Source of the DNA: Rhodobacteraceae bacterium QY30
GTDB lineage: Bacteria; Pseudomonadota; Alphaproteobacteria; Rhodobacterales; Rhodobacteraceae
Direction of reading: 5' to 3'
DNA length: 64,000 nucleotides
NCBI GenBank assembly: GCA_002356635.1
Contig: CP023454.1
Location: 2,526,501 to 2,590,500 of the forward strand
The translations under genes were made by a program, and so were the position numbers. Shown piece by piece: positions 1 through 7,359 of this stretch. Every line of letters begins with the position of its first letter. Positions within the stretch are counted from its first letter, which is position 1. The notes beneath the pieces were generated by a model. It saw only the letters and a program-made list of their open reading frames with translations, was not told the DNA's origin and made no database searches.

Positions 1-145
1 TGATCGCTGCCGTGGCGACCAGGGCCAGGCTGGCCATCAGGGCCAGGCCCCGATAGGGCCGCACGAAGGGCCAGAGCGACCGGAGCGATCCGATCTTCCT
101 CGATGTCGCGCGGTCCTCGACCGCCACTTCGGGCCTGCGCGCCAT
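1..145 (-). CDS. ABC exporter (fused permease/ATPase), N-terminal fragment
   Basis: Only the first 48 codons lie in the window; the gene runs off the left edge. The start is ATG at 145 with GGAGG five bases upstream. A short polar, basic N-terminus leads to SLWPFVRPYRG, followed by a hydrophobic segment rich in Leu, Ala and Val that would be the first membrane helix. That arrangement is typical of MsbA-type ABC transporters in which the membrane domain precedes the ATPase. No nucleotide-binding motif is visible because the gene is cut, so the substrate cannot be guessed. It is transcribed in the same direction as the tRNA-Gly gene to its right, about 100 bases away. Confidence 0.55.
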   Translation of the reverse strand, partial: MARRPEVAVEDRATSRKIGSLRSLWPFVRPYRGLALMASLALVATAAI

Positions 146-249
146 GAATGCCTCCGGGCTTATGCTCCACGGGCGGGTTTAGGCCGGGCCTTCGCGGGGG
201 GCAAGGCCGTTGCCAAAAGGGTGATCGCACACCGCTTAACGAAAGGGGA

Positions 250-323
250 TGGAGCGGGCGGCGGGAATCGAACCCGCGTCTCTTGCTTGGAAGGCAAGGG
301 TCTTACCATTACACAACGCCCGC
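250..323 (-). tRNA. tRNA-Gly (anticodon UCC)
   Basis: Read on the minus strand, a 7-bp acceptor stem pairs GCGGGCG (323-317) with CGCCCGC (260-254). The anticodon stem-loop is CTTGC-CTTCCAA-GCAAG, giving anticodon TCC. The T arm is GCGGG-TTCGATT-CCCGC. The discriminator is U, and a CCA end is encoded at 252-250. Length is 74 with CCA, normal for tRNA-Gly, and it decodes GGA/GGG. It stands alone rather than in a tRNA cluster. A good promoter lies directly upstream. Confidence 0.97.
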
Positions 324-332
324 GCAGGCTGC

Positions 333-362
333 TCTATATCGTCACGCGGACCAGATGCGCAA
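333..362 (-). promoter_or_regulatory. sigma-70-type promoter of tRNA-Gly
   Basis: On the minus strand, TTGCGC (362-357) is followed after 18 bases by TATAGA (338-333), nine bases before the mature tRNA 5' end at 323. The match to the -10 consensus and the position suit a stable-RNA promoter. This is read from sequence only. Confidence 0.6.
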
Positions 363-433
363 GTCCCCAGGCGCAACAAAGCCGCAACGGAAGGCCCCGG
401 GCGGGCCAGCGGCCCTGCCCCGCCCGGACGCCG

Positions 434-1954
434 TTACTTACCCAGGATGGTGATGCGGCCCTCGACCTTGGCCGTCACCTTGCCGGCCTTCGTGATGTAG
501 TCGATCACGTCATTCGCCATCAGGTTGCCGTTGCCCGCGTCGATCAGCACCTTGCCGCCGCCCAGGGCCGCGTAACCGTCGCCGCCACCCAGGATGTAAT
601 CGTTGGTGGCCAGCTTGTAGACCTTGTTCGGGTCCAGCGGCTGTCCGTCCACCTTGACCTCGGACACCCGCGAACCGGCGGGCGCGCTGCGGTCGAAGGT
701 GAAGGTCAGTCCCGACACCTGCGGAAAGCGCCCTGCGCCCTTCTCGACCTGGCTCACACCGTTTTCCAGCGCCGCCAGCACCTGCGCGCCCGGCAGTTCG
801 GTCAGCACCGTCTTGTTGCCGAAGGGCAGCTCGGTCAGGATGTCGCGGCGGGTCAGCTTGCGCCCGGCGTCATAGGTGGTGTCGCCCCGGATGCCGCCGC
901 CGTTGGCAATCGCAATGTCGGCCCCGGTCGCGGCGCGGATGGCGTCGGCGATCAGGTTCCCCATGGCCGATTCCTCGGTCCGAACGATGTTGCGGCGCGA
1001 ATCGAGGGCGTTTTCGGTGATGCCGATCTCGACGTTCAGGCTGGTGTCCAGCGTCTTGGCGAATTCATCGACCTTGCCTTGCGTCTCCGGGTCCGGCTGG
1101 ATGGCGGCGGTATCGATGAAGCGGAAGTTCGGCACCCAGGACACCTCGCGCTTGCCGTCCTTTTCCTCGACCGTGACCATCAGGTCGACCGGCGACAGGA
1201 ACTGCCCGTCGATCGAGGTCTCGACATACGCCGTCACCCCGTCATAAGCGGTGGCGTAGGAATGGTCGTCGCCCGACAGGATCAGGTCGAACGCGTGGCT
1301 GGCGATCAGCTTTCGGTCGTTCGACATGTCGGTCTGCACGACGCCCACCACCAGGTCCGCGCCGTCCTTGCGCGCCGTTTGGGCGGCGGCGATGGCGGTG
1401 TCGACGGTGGGCAGGAACTTCAGGTCGCCCGTCGTGGAGGTCTGCGGAGAACTGTCCTGCGCCACCGGGATCAGCGCGATCTTCAGGCCCGCGACCTCTT
1501 TCACGGTAACACCGCCCAGGCCGTCGATGGGTGCGCCATCGGCGTTGGTGATGTTGATCGCGGCCCAAGGGTATTTCGACGCCTTCATCTTTTCGAGGAA
1601 ATTCTCGGGTCCGAAGTCGAATTCATGGTTGCCGGGGACCGCCAGGTCGAAGGGGACGATGTTGGTCAGGTCGATGGTGTTCTGGCCCTTGTCAAATCCG
1701 GACAACAGCGAGGGCGAGAGCATGTCGCCATCGAAAAGGTAAAGCGTGTTCGGATTGGCGGCGCGTTCGGCCCGCGCCACGGCGTTCAGCCGCGCAAAAC
1801 CGCCGCGGCCGTCCTCTTCGGCAAAGTTGTAGATGTCGCCAATCCCCAGGAAGGTGATCTTCACCGGCTCGGCCAGGGCGGGAAGCGCTGCGGTCAGCAG
1901 AAGCGCCGCGCCGGCAAGGCGGGTCATCAGGCGGCAAGGCATTGATGCGGGCAT
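434..1954 (-). CDS. Periplasmic 5'-nucleotidase / metallophosphoesterase family protein (UshA-like)
   Basis: A 506-residue exported protein. The start at 1954 is chosen because GGGAG sits eight bases upstream; an earlier ATG at 1969 has no ribosome site. A signal peptide (hydrophobic run ending ALPALA) precedes a calcineurin-like phosphoesterase domain with FDGDML and PGNHEFDFG, then a C-terminal 5'-nucleotidase domain with [13 protein letters not shown] and ELPFGNKT. The family hydrolyses nucleotides or 2',3'-cyclic nucleotides in the periplasm for phosphate and nucleoside uptake. Several metal ligands differ from UshA: the usual D-x-H is G-D-I-Y near residue 40, the Thr-His block reads VVQTD, and the G-H-x-H/Q block reads SGDDHS. 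Enzyme activity and metal use are therefore uncertain. It is monocistronic. Confidence 0.85.
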   Translation of the reverse strand: MPASMPCRLMTRLAGAALLLTAALPALAEPVKITFLGIGDIYNFAEEDGRGGFARLNAVARAERAANPNTLYLFDGDMLSPSLLSGFDKGQNTIDLTNIVPFDLAVPGNHEFDFGPENFLEKMKASKYPWAAINITNADGAPIDGLGGVTVKEVAGLKIALIPVAQDSSPQTSTTGDLKFLPTVDTAIAAAQTARKDGADLVVGVVQTDMSNDRKLIASHAFDLILSGDDHSYATAYDGVTAYVETSIDGQFLSPVDLMVTVEEKDGKREVSWVPNFRFIDTAAIQPDPETQGKVDEFAKTLDTSLNVEIGITENALDSRRNIVRTEESAMGNLIADAIRAATGADIAIANGGGIRGDTTYDAGRKLTRRDILTELPFGNKTVLTELPGAQVLAALENGVSQVEKGAGRFPQVSGLTFTFDRSAPAGSRVSEVKVDGQPLDPNKVYKLATNDYILGGGDGYAALGGGKVLIDAGNGNLMANDVIDYITKAGKVTAKVEGRITILGK

Positions 1955-2072
1955 GAAAATGTCTCCCATCGGTCCAGGATGGGTCCAGCCTGCTCTGTCG
2001 CTGCGCCGAGGTCAAACCAAGAAACCATGACACGGCGGGCCGCGACCATTGACCCGATGCCGCTTTGGGGGC

Positions 2073-2423
2073 ATGACCGTGGTCATGTTGATCTTCAAGA
2101 TCCTGCGCCGCCCCGAATGGGACGCCTTCCGCGCCGCGGGTCAGACCGCAGGCGCGCCTGTCGATCTTGCCGACGGTTTCATCCACTTCTCGACCTCGAC
2201 CCAGGTGGTGGAAACCGCCGCCCGGCATTTCGCGACCGAGGCCAACCTGGTGCTGGTCGCGGTCGAAGCCGATCGGCTGGGGCCCGCCCTTTGGTGGGAG
2301 CCGTCGCGCGGTGGGCAACTGTTCCCGCACCTGTACCGGCCGCTGGGGCTGGACGAGGTGATCTGGGACAAGTCGCTGCCGCTGGGCGCCACCGGCCACA
2401 TCTTTCCCGAGGGCGTGATATGA
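2073..2423 (+). CDS. DUF952 family protein
   Basis: A cytoplasmic protein of about 116 residues. It contains [11 protein letters not shown] near the start, DGFIHFST in the middle and FPHLYRPL towards the end, the conserved blocks of DUF952. The family is small, has no established biochemical role, and often sits beside core metabolic genes. Its TGA stop overlaps the pyrD start (ATGA at 2420-2423), so the two are translationally coupled. The start could be ATG 2073 or ATG 2085; the G-run at 2067-2071 fits either poorly. Confidence 0.8.
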   Translation: MTVVMLIFKILRRPEWDAFRAAGQTAGAPVDLADGFIHFSTSTQVVETAARHFATEANLVLVAVEADRLGPALWWEPSRGGQLFPHLYRPLGLDEVIWDKSLPLGATGHIFPEGVI

Positions 2424-3478
2424 CGCTGACCGAACGCGCGGCGCTGGCGGTGCTGCATCGCCTGGACCCCGAACGCGCGCATGGCCTGTCGATCCGCGCC
2501 CTGTCCCTTGGGCTGGCGCCCGCGCCGGGGCCCGTGACATCGTCGCGCCTGCGGACCGAAGTCGCGGGGCTTGCGCTGCCCAACCCTGTGGGTCTGGCCG
2601 CCGGTTACGACAAGAACGCCCAGGCCGTCGCGCCCCTGTCGCGGTCGGGTTTCGGCTTCATCGAGGTGGGGGCCGCCACGCCCCGCCCGCAGTCCGGCAA
2701 TCCGCGTCCGCGCCTGTTCCGACTGCCCGAGGACAGGGGCGTCATCAACCGCTTCGGCTTCAACAACGATGGGGCCAAGGTGATCGCCACGCGGCTGGCG
2801 AAGGCCGATCGCGCCGTGCCGGTGGGACTGAACCTCGGCGCCAACAAGGACAGCGCCGACCGCGCCGCCGATTTCGCCACCGTTCTCGGCATCGCAGGGC
2901 CGCATGTCGATTTCGTCACGGTCAACGTCAGTTCTCCCAACACCGAAAAGCTGCGCGACCTTCAGGGCAAGGCGGCGCTGTCGGAACTGCTGACCGGGGT
3001 GCTGGCGGCGCGGGGCCGTGCGCACCTGCGCATCCCTGTGTTCCTGAAGATCGCGCCGGACCTGACCCCGGCCGAACTGGAGGATGTGGCGCATGTGGCG
3101 CTGGAGCGGCGGATCGACGGGATCATCGCCACCAACACGACGCTGGGCCGCGACATGCTGCGCAGCCCCCTGGCGCGGGAAACCGGCGGGCTGTCCGGCG
3201 CGCCGCTGTTCACGCTGTCGACCAAGGTGCTGGCGCGGCTGTCGCTGCTGACCGAAGGGCGGATGCCCCTTATCGGCGTCGGCGGGATTTCCAGCGCCGA
3301 ACATGCCTATGCCAAGATCCAGGCCGGCGCCTCCGCCGTGCAGATGTATTCGGCTCTGGTCTGGGGCGGGCTCAGCCTGGCGGCCGACATCGCCCGCGGG
3401 CTGGACGCGCTTCTGGAACGGGACGGGTTTTCGAACGTTTCCGAAGCGGTCGGCGTCGCGCGGGAGGATTGGCTGTGA
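2420..3478 (+). CDS. pyrD: Dihydroorotate dehydrogenase (quinone), class 2
   Basis: 352 residues. It oxidises dihydroorotate to orotate with FMN and passes electrons to the membrane quinone pool, the fourth step of pyrimidine synthesis. The N-terminal helical extension (about residues 1-40) that contacts the membrane is present, which marks class 2. Visible motifs are [51 protein letters not shown] with the catalytic serine, and [13 protein letters not shown] binding FMN phosphate. The start overlaps the DUF952 stop, and the stop overlaps the GTG start of the next gene, so the three form one operon. Confidence 0.96.
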   Translation: MTLTERAALAVLHRLDPERAHGLSIRALSLGLAPAPGPVTSSRLRTEVAGLALPNPVGLAAGYDKNAQAVAPLSRSGFGFIEVGAATPRPQSGNPRPRLFRLPEDRGVINRFGFNNDGAKVIATRLAKADRAVPVGLNLGANKDSADRAADFATVLGIAGPHVDFVTVNVSSPNTEKLRDLQGKAALSELLTGVLAARGRAHLRIPVFLKIAPDLTPAELEDVAHVALERRIDGIIATNTTLGRDMLRSPLARETGGLSGAPLFTLSTKVLARLSLLTEGRMPLIGVGGISSAEHAYAKIQAGASAVQMYSALVWGGLSLAADIARGLDALLERDGFSNVSEAVGVAREDWL

Positions 3479-3822
3479 CCGAGGTGGTGATCTGGCACAA
3501 CCCGCGGTGCTCGACCTCGCGCAGGGTGCTGGAACTGCTGCACGAACAGGGGATCCAGCCGATTGTGCGGCTGTACCTGCAAGACCCGCCCGACGCGGAC
3601 GAAATCGCCTTCGTCCTGCGCGCGATGGACCGCCCCGCCGGGGCCCTGCTGCGCTGGAAAGAGCCGCTGGCCGCGGAACTTGGCCTGCAACCCGACCTGC
3701 CCGAACAGACGCTGATCGCCGCCATGGCCACGCACCCGCGCCTGATCGAGCGGCCCGTGGTCATCCGGAACGACCGCGCCGCCCTTGGCCGCCCGCCCGA
3801 GGCGGTGCTGGCACTGTTCTGA
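3475..3822 (+). CDS. ArsC-family reductase (arsenate reductase / Spx-YffB fold)
   Basis: 115 residues with a thioredoxin-like fold. The N-terminal strand is followed by [10 protein letters not shown], with the redox cysteine at residue 12, and a C-terminal [15 protein letters not shown] block supplies the arginines that bind the oxyanion in ArsC. The family includes glutaredoxin-dependent arsenate reductases and YfgD-like homologues of unknown substrate. No arsenic regulator or efflux gene is nearby, so arsenate reduction is not certain. The start is GTG at 3475, seven bases after GGAGG and overlapping the pyrD stop (GTGA). Confidence 0.85.
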   Translation: MTEVVIWHNPRCSTSRRVLELLHEQGIQPIVRLYLQDPPDADEIAFVLRAMDRPAGALLRWKEPLAAELGLQPDLPEQTLIAAMATHPRLIERPVVIRNDRAALGRPPEAVLALF

Positions 3823-3856
3823 TCGCGTTGCCAGACTGGTCCCGTCGCAGGTCCGG

Positions 3857-5188
3857 TCACATCGTGGGCGCCATGCCCGCGGCCGCTTCGGCGCGGGGAT
3901 ATAGCCGCGCCATGGTCAACCCCCGCGCCGCGTTCAGCACCATGAGCGAGGCCCAGAGCCCGTGGTTGCCGAAGGCGCCGACCAGAACCACAAGGGCTGC
4001 GGCGTAGACCAGAACCGATACCAGCATGGCATTGCGCATCTCGCGCGTCAGGGTCGCGCCGATGAAGATGCCGTCGAACATCCAGCTTGCGATGCCGATG
4101 ACCGGGGCCAGCGCCACCCACGGCAGGAAGTCCCGCGCCGTCGCCTGCACTTCGGGGGCCGGGGCCATCAGCGCGACGATCGCCGGTCCGCCCAGCCAGA
4201 AGGCCAGGCCCAGCACCAGCGCCCCGCCCATCCCCCATTTCGCGGTTAGCACGGAAGACCGCCGCACATCCGCCGCCACCCGCGCGCCCACCGCCTGCCC
4301 CACCAGCGTCTCGGCGGCGAAGGCAAAACCGTCCAGCGCATAGGCCGTGATCTCCAGGAACTGCATCAGCACCTGGTTTGCGGCCAGCGTCACGTCACCG
4401 AAACGGGCCCCCAGAAAGACGAAGGTTGTGAAACTGCCCTGAAGCACGACCGACCGGATCATGATGTCGGAGTTGACACGCGCCATTCGCATCAGCCGCT
4501 CCCGGTCGAGGATCCGCGCACCGTTGCGCCAGACGCCGCCCGCGAAGGCCGCCCGGCAGAGCCAGAGCCCAAGCCCCAGTCCCGTCCATTCCGCAATCAG
4601 CGTGGCGCTGGCCACGCCGCCGACGCCCCAGTCCAGCCCCAGCACGAACCACAGATCCAGCGCGATGTTCACGCCGTTCATCCAGAGTTGCAGGAGCAGG
4701 ACGCCGCGCGTCCGTTCGACCGCGATCAGCCAGCCGGTGACAGCATAAAGCCCGATCGTCGCCGGCGCGCCCCAGATCCGGAGCGAGAGGTAATGCCGCG
4801 CCAGATCCTCGACCCCGGCACTGGCGGGGGCGATCTGGAAGGCGGCGCGAAACAGGAACGACTGGCCCAGGATGAAGGCCACTCCCGCCCCCGCCGCGAT
4901 CAGCAGCGCCCGGACGAGGACTGCGGATTCCTCGGCATCGTCCCCGGCGCCGCGCGCCTGTGCCACCAGCCCCGAGGTTCCCATCCGCAGGAAGCCGAAC
5001 ACCCAGTAGAGCGACGCCAGGATCACCGCCCCCAGACCGACCGCGCCGATGGGCGCCGCTTCACCCATCTGCCCGATCACGCCGGTATCGACCGCACCCA
5101 GAAGGGGCACCGTGGCGTTCGACAAAACGATCGGCACCGCGATCCGCAACACGCGGGCGTGCCCGATCGCTTCGGCGCGCCCCGTCAT
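3857..5188 (-). CDS. MATE family multidrug/cation antiporter
   Basis: A 443-residue inner-membrane protein with about twelve hydrophobic segments in two related halves. The first helix reads RIAVPIVLSNATVPLLG and is followed by DTGVIGQMG, the pattern of MATE (DinF-branch) exporters, which extrude organic cations and drugs using a Na+ or H+ gradient. The start ATG overlaps the stop of the upstream thioesterase by ATGA (5185-5188). It is the last gene of a three-gene operon with two hotdog thioesterases. What it exports cannot be read from the sequence. Confidence 0.9.
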   Translation of the reverse strand: MTGRAEAIGHARVLRIAVPIVLSNATVPLLGAVDTGVIGQMGEAAPIGAVGLGAVILASLYWVFGFLRMGTSGLVAQARGAGDDAEESAVLVRALLIAAGAGVAFILGQSFLFRAAFQIAPASAGVEDLARHYLSLRIWGAPATIGLYAVTGWLIAVERTRGVLLLQLWMNGVNIALDLWFVLGLDWGVGGVASATLIAEWTGLGLGLWLCRAAFAGGVWRNGARILDRERLMRMARVNSDIMIRSVVLQGSFTTFVFLGARFGDVTLAANQVLMQFLEITAYALDGFAFAAETLVGQAVGARVAADVRRSSVLTAKWGMGGALVLGLAFWLGGPAIVALMAPAPEVQATARDFLPWVALAPVIGIASWMFDGIFIGATLTREMRNAMLVSVLVYAAALVVLVGAFGNHGLWASLMVLNAARGLTMARLYPRAEAAAGMAPTM

Positions 5189-5703
5189 TCGCCGGGACGC
5201 GGCATCGGAGTGGGCATGGTGAAATGCCCGGTCGCCTGCGCGAAGGGCCGTGCGCGATTATCCTGCCAGCACTCGACGAAGACACTGGCGTAGCGGCGGC
5301 CGGACCGGTTCACCCGCGCCCGCGCATAGGCATCGCGCGGCAGTCCCGACCGCAGATAATCGACGGACATGTCGATGGTCCTGGGCAGGCGCGGCATGTT
5401 CTGCGGGCTGAGCGATGAGGGATCCAGCCGCCCCGCCTCGAGATCCTCCCAGATCATCGACCAGCTGAGGCCGATGATCGCGGTCACCTCCAGGAACGCC
5501 GCGGTGACGCCGCCGTGCAAGGCGGGCAGGAATGGATTGCCGATCAGATGGTGGGAATAGGGCAGGATGCCCGTCAGCTCATCGCCGCGGCGTTCGAAGT
5601 GGATGCCAAGGAAGCGGATGTAGGGCACGCCGTCCACCATCGCCTGCAAGGCGGCATCGCGGCGCTGCTTGACGACCTGGACCGGTTCGGGGGCGCGGGT
5701 CAT
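5185..5703 (-). CDS. PaaI-like hotdog-fold thioesterase
   Basis: 172 residues with a single hotdog domain. The diagnostic segment is ALHGGVTAAFLE, in which HGG caps the central helix and the acidic residue is the likely catalytic carboxylate. The family hydrolyses acyl-CoA or aryl-CoA thioesters. It carries an insertion of about 20 residues (WEDLEAGRLDPSS region) compared with a minimal PaaI. It overlaps both neighbours by four bases: the second thioesterase upstream and the MATE exporter downstream. The substrate is unknown. Confidence 0.85.
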   Translation of the reverse strand: MTRAPEPVQVVKQRRDAALQAMVDGVPYIRFLGIHFERRGDELTGILPYSHHLIGNPFLPALHGGVTAAFLEVTAIIGLSWSMIWEDLEAGRLDPSSLSPQNMPRLPRTIDMSVDYLRSGLPRDAYARARVNRSGRRYASVFVECWQDNRARPFAQATGHFTMPTPMPRPGE

Positions 5704-6140
5704 GCTTCCACCTGGGGTTCGGCGTTGAAGGTGAAGGTGCCGACTGCCTCGGCCACCGGCAGGCTGGTGTCTTCATCATGGGCGGTCGCACGGATGAAGG
5801 CGAAGGACCGCGTGACATGGTAGCAATGCGCCCGCGCGGTGATGGCCTGGCCCGGCGCCGCGGGGCGGATGTAGTTGATGCGCAGGTCGATGGTCGCCGT
5901 CTGGCCGGTGGCCTGCGGATGACAGCCGACGGCTGCCCCCGAACAACTGTCCAGAAGGGTCGAGACCGCGCCGCCATGCATCACGCCGGTCGCCGGATCG
6001 CCGACAAGCTGCGGGTCGTAGGGCATGGTCATCCGCGCGACCCCTTCGGACAGTTCCTCGATCACGATGCCCAGCGCCGCCACCTGCGGGATCTGGGCAA
6101 AGGTTGCGCGTACGGCCTCGGCCCGCGGGTTTTCCGTCAT
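5700..6140 (-). CDS. PaaI-like hotdog-fold thioesterase
   Basis: 146 residues. The hotdog core shows VMHGGAVSTLLDSC, with the Asp of the HGG...D pattern, and INYIRPAAPGQ on the following strand. Start ATG 6140 is preceded by AAAGGGA. It is the first gene of the operon leading into the second thioesterase and the MATE pump. Having two different PaaI-type enzymes in tandem suggests a heterodimer or two chain-length preferences; that is inference. It faces away from the MerR gene at 6352, sharing a 211-bp intergenic region. Confidence 0.87.
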   Translation of the reverse strand: MTENPRAEAVRATFAQIPQVAALGIVIEELSEGVARMTMPYDPQLVGDPATGVMHGGAVSTLLDSCSGAAVGCHPQATGQTATIDLRINYIRPAAPGQAITARAHCYHVTRSFAFIRATAHDEDTSLPVAEAVGTFTFNAEPQVEA

Positions 6141-6242
6141 GGCTGCATTTCCCTTTTCGGTCCGCCTTGATGCTCCCGCGAAACTGCCCCCTCGATCCGC
6201 CGCATGCAAGCCCGCACCCCGCGCGCCTGCCCCGGCACGCCC

Positions 6243-6264
6243 TGATTTCCCGAAGATAAATCCC
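6243..6264 (-). repeat. Copy of a dispersed intergenic motif
   Basis: On the minus strand this reads GGGATTTATCTTC followed by GGGAAATC. It resembles segments at 23070-23091, 40282-40304 and 55511-55530, all between genes. The match is loose and made by eye. Confidence 0.3.
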
Positions 6265-6351
6265 GCTCGGCCGCACCGGTCGGACGTTGTATCGCTGCAC
6301 CAAGGCCGCTACCTTGCCCGCATTCGCCCACGGAAGGAAAGCAGAAGGCCC

Positions 6352-6726
6352 ATGCCCGGGAGCAACCGCATCACGTTCAAGGAGATGTGCGAACGCTTCG
6401 ATGTCACCCCGCGGACCCTGCGCTATTACGAATACATCGAGCTTCTCCAGCCCGACCGCGAGGGTCGCGCCCGCTTCTACGGGCCGCGCGAAATGGCGCG
6501 GATGAAGTTGATCCTGCGCGGCCGCCGCTTCGGCTTCAGCCTCGAAGACCTGCGCCAGTGGCTTGAGATCTATGAACGCGAAGGCACCGAAAGCCAGTAC
6601 CGGATCTGGATCGAACACGCTGATCGCCAACTGGAAGTCCTGCGGCGGCAACGTGCCGAACTGGATGATACCATCCGCGACCTGAAGGCGCTGCGGGACG
6701 AAACCGAAGCCTCGCTTCGGGATTGA
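6352..6726 (+). CDS. MerR family transcriptional regulator (first of two paralogues)
   Basis: 124 residues. The N-terminal winged helix-turn-helix reads FKEMCERFDVTPRTLRYYE, followed by the wing (RFYGPREMARM) and FGFSLEDLRQWLE. The C-terminal half is a long coiled coil rich in Arg, Glu and Leu that would form the dimer helix, with no cysteines for metal binding. It is closely similar to the MerR gene at 6919. In related proteobacteria, MerR proteins of this kind (LiuR-like) control acyl-CoA and branched-chain degradation genes, which fits the beta-oxidation genes downstream. GGAAGGAAA precedes the start, and a 7-bp hairpin follows the stop. Confidence 0.88.
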   Translation: MPGSNRITFKEMCERFDVTPRTLRYYEYIELLQPDREGRARFYGPREMARMKLILRGRRFGFSLEDLRQWLEIYEREGTESQYRIWIEHADRQLEVLRRQRAELDDTIRDLKALRDETEASLRD

Positions 6727-6746
6727 TCCGCGCCGCCCTGCGCGGA
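6727..6746 (+). terminator. Hairpin after the first merR gene
   Basis: TCCGCGC (6727-6733) pairs perfectly with GCGCGGA (6740-6746) around a 6-base loop, immediately after the stop codon. No T-run follows, so it is at best a weak or Rho-assisted terminator or an RNA-stabilising hairpin. Confidence 0.35.
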
Positions 6747-6792
6747 AACAGGGATCGAAAATTGCTTCGCCGAAGCCAAGCATTTGCGGACA

Positions 6793-6840
6793 TTACGTCA
6801 CCTGGTCGCGTGACGTGACGTTACGGTGACGCACACGTCA
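6793..6840. promoter_or_regulatory. Clustered operator-like repeats upstream of second merR
   Basis: ACGTCAC (6795-6801) and GTGACGT (6810-6816) form a perfect inverted repeat around an 8-base spacer. GTGACG recurs at 6815 and 6826, and ACGTCA at 6835. The cluster lies about 80-125 bases before the merR-acyl-CoA dehydrogenase operon. MerR dimers bind dyads of this sort; LiuR/FadP-type regulators of acyl-CoA genes use ACGT-centred dyads. It is the most likely binding region for one or both MerR proteins, by inference. Confidence 0.5.
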
Positions 6841-6918
6841 GCTTCGCTTGTAAGCTCGCTTCAAGGGACCGATCTGCCATGCGAAGGGCATTAACGTCCT
6901 GTAGAGGCACAAGAGATT

Positions 6919-7326
6919 ATGACGGATCAGACGATGACCATCCGCGAGATGTGCGACAGCTTCGGCGTGACGCCGCGCACCTTGCGGTTTTATGAAGCCA
7001 AGGAATTGCTTAGCCCCATCCGCAACGGCCAGAAGCGTCTTTTCACCCGCCGCGACCGCGCGCGGCTGACCCTGATCCTGCGCGGCAAGCGGTTCGGCTT
7101 CAGCCTGGAGGACATCCGCCAGTTGCTGGACATGTATGGCATGGACGAACAGGGCACCGCGCAACTGAACCGCACGCTGGCCCTGGCGCGAGAGCGGCTT
7201 GCCACGATGAAGGCCCAGCGGGCCGAGCTGGACCAGACGATCACGGAACTGGCGCAGGAAATCGCCCGGGCCGAGGCCCAGGAGACTGCGCAGCGTAAGT
7301 CCAGGGAACAATTGCCCGCGGCCTGA
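6919..7326 (+). CDS. MerR family transcriptional regulator (second of two paralogues)
   Basis: 135 residues. The helix-turn-helix IREMCDSFGVTPRTLRFYE and the segment RGKRFGFSLEDIRQLLD match the paralogue at 6352 nearly position for position; the C-terminal coiled coil is longer and ends in a basic Gln/Arg-rich tail. No metal-binding cysteines are present, so an acyl-CoA-type ligand is more plausible than a metal. It lies 33 bases upstream of the acyl-CoA dehydrogenase gene, very likely in the same transcript, and the operator-like cluster at 6793-6840 precedes it. Autoregulation together with control of the beta-oxidation genes is the natural inference. Confidence 0.9.
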   Translation: MTDQTMTIREMCDSFGVTPRTLRFYEAKELLSPIRNGQKRLFTRRDRARLTLILRGKRFGFSLEDIRQLLDMYGMDEQGTAQLNRTLALARERLATMKAQRAELDQTITELAQEIARAEAQETAQRKSREQLPAA

Positions 7327-7359
7327 ACCGCGTCGACCGAACGCCGGAGGAGGAACCCG

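Noticed and set aside
221-1945. Long plus-strand reading frame of 574 codons opposite the 5'-nucleotidase gene
   Set aside because: It is antisense to a gene with clear family motifs, runs through the tRNA, and encodes only low-complexity Arg/Gly/Val-rich sequence, a usual by-product of high G+C.
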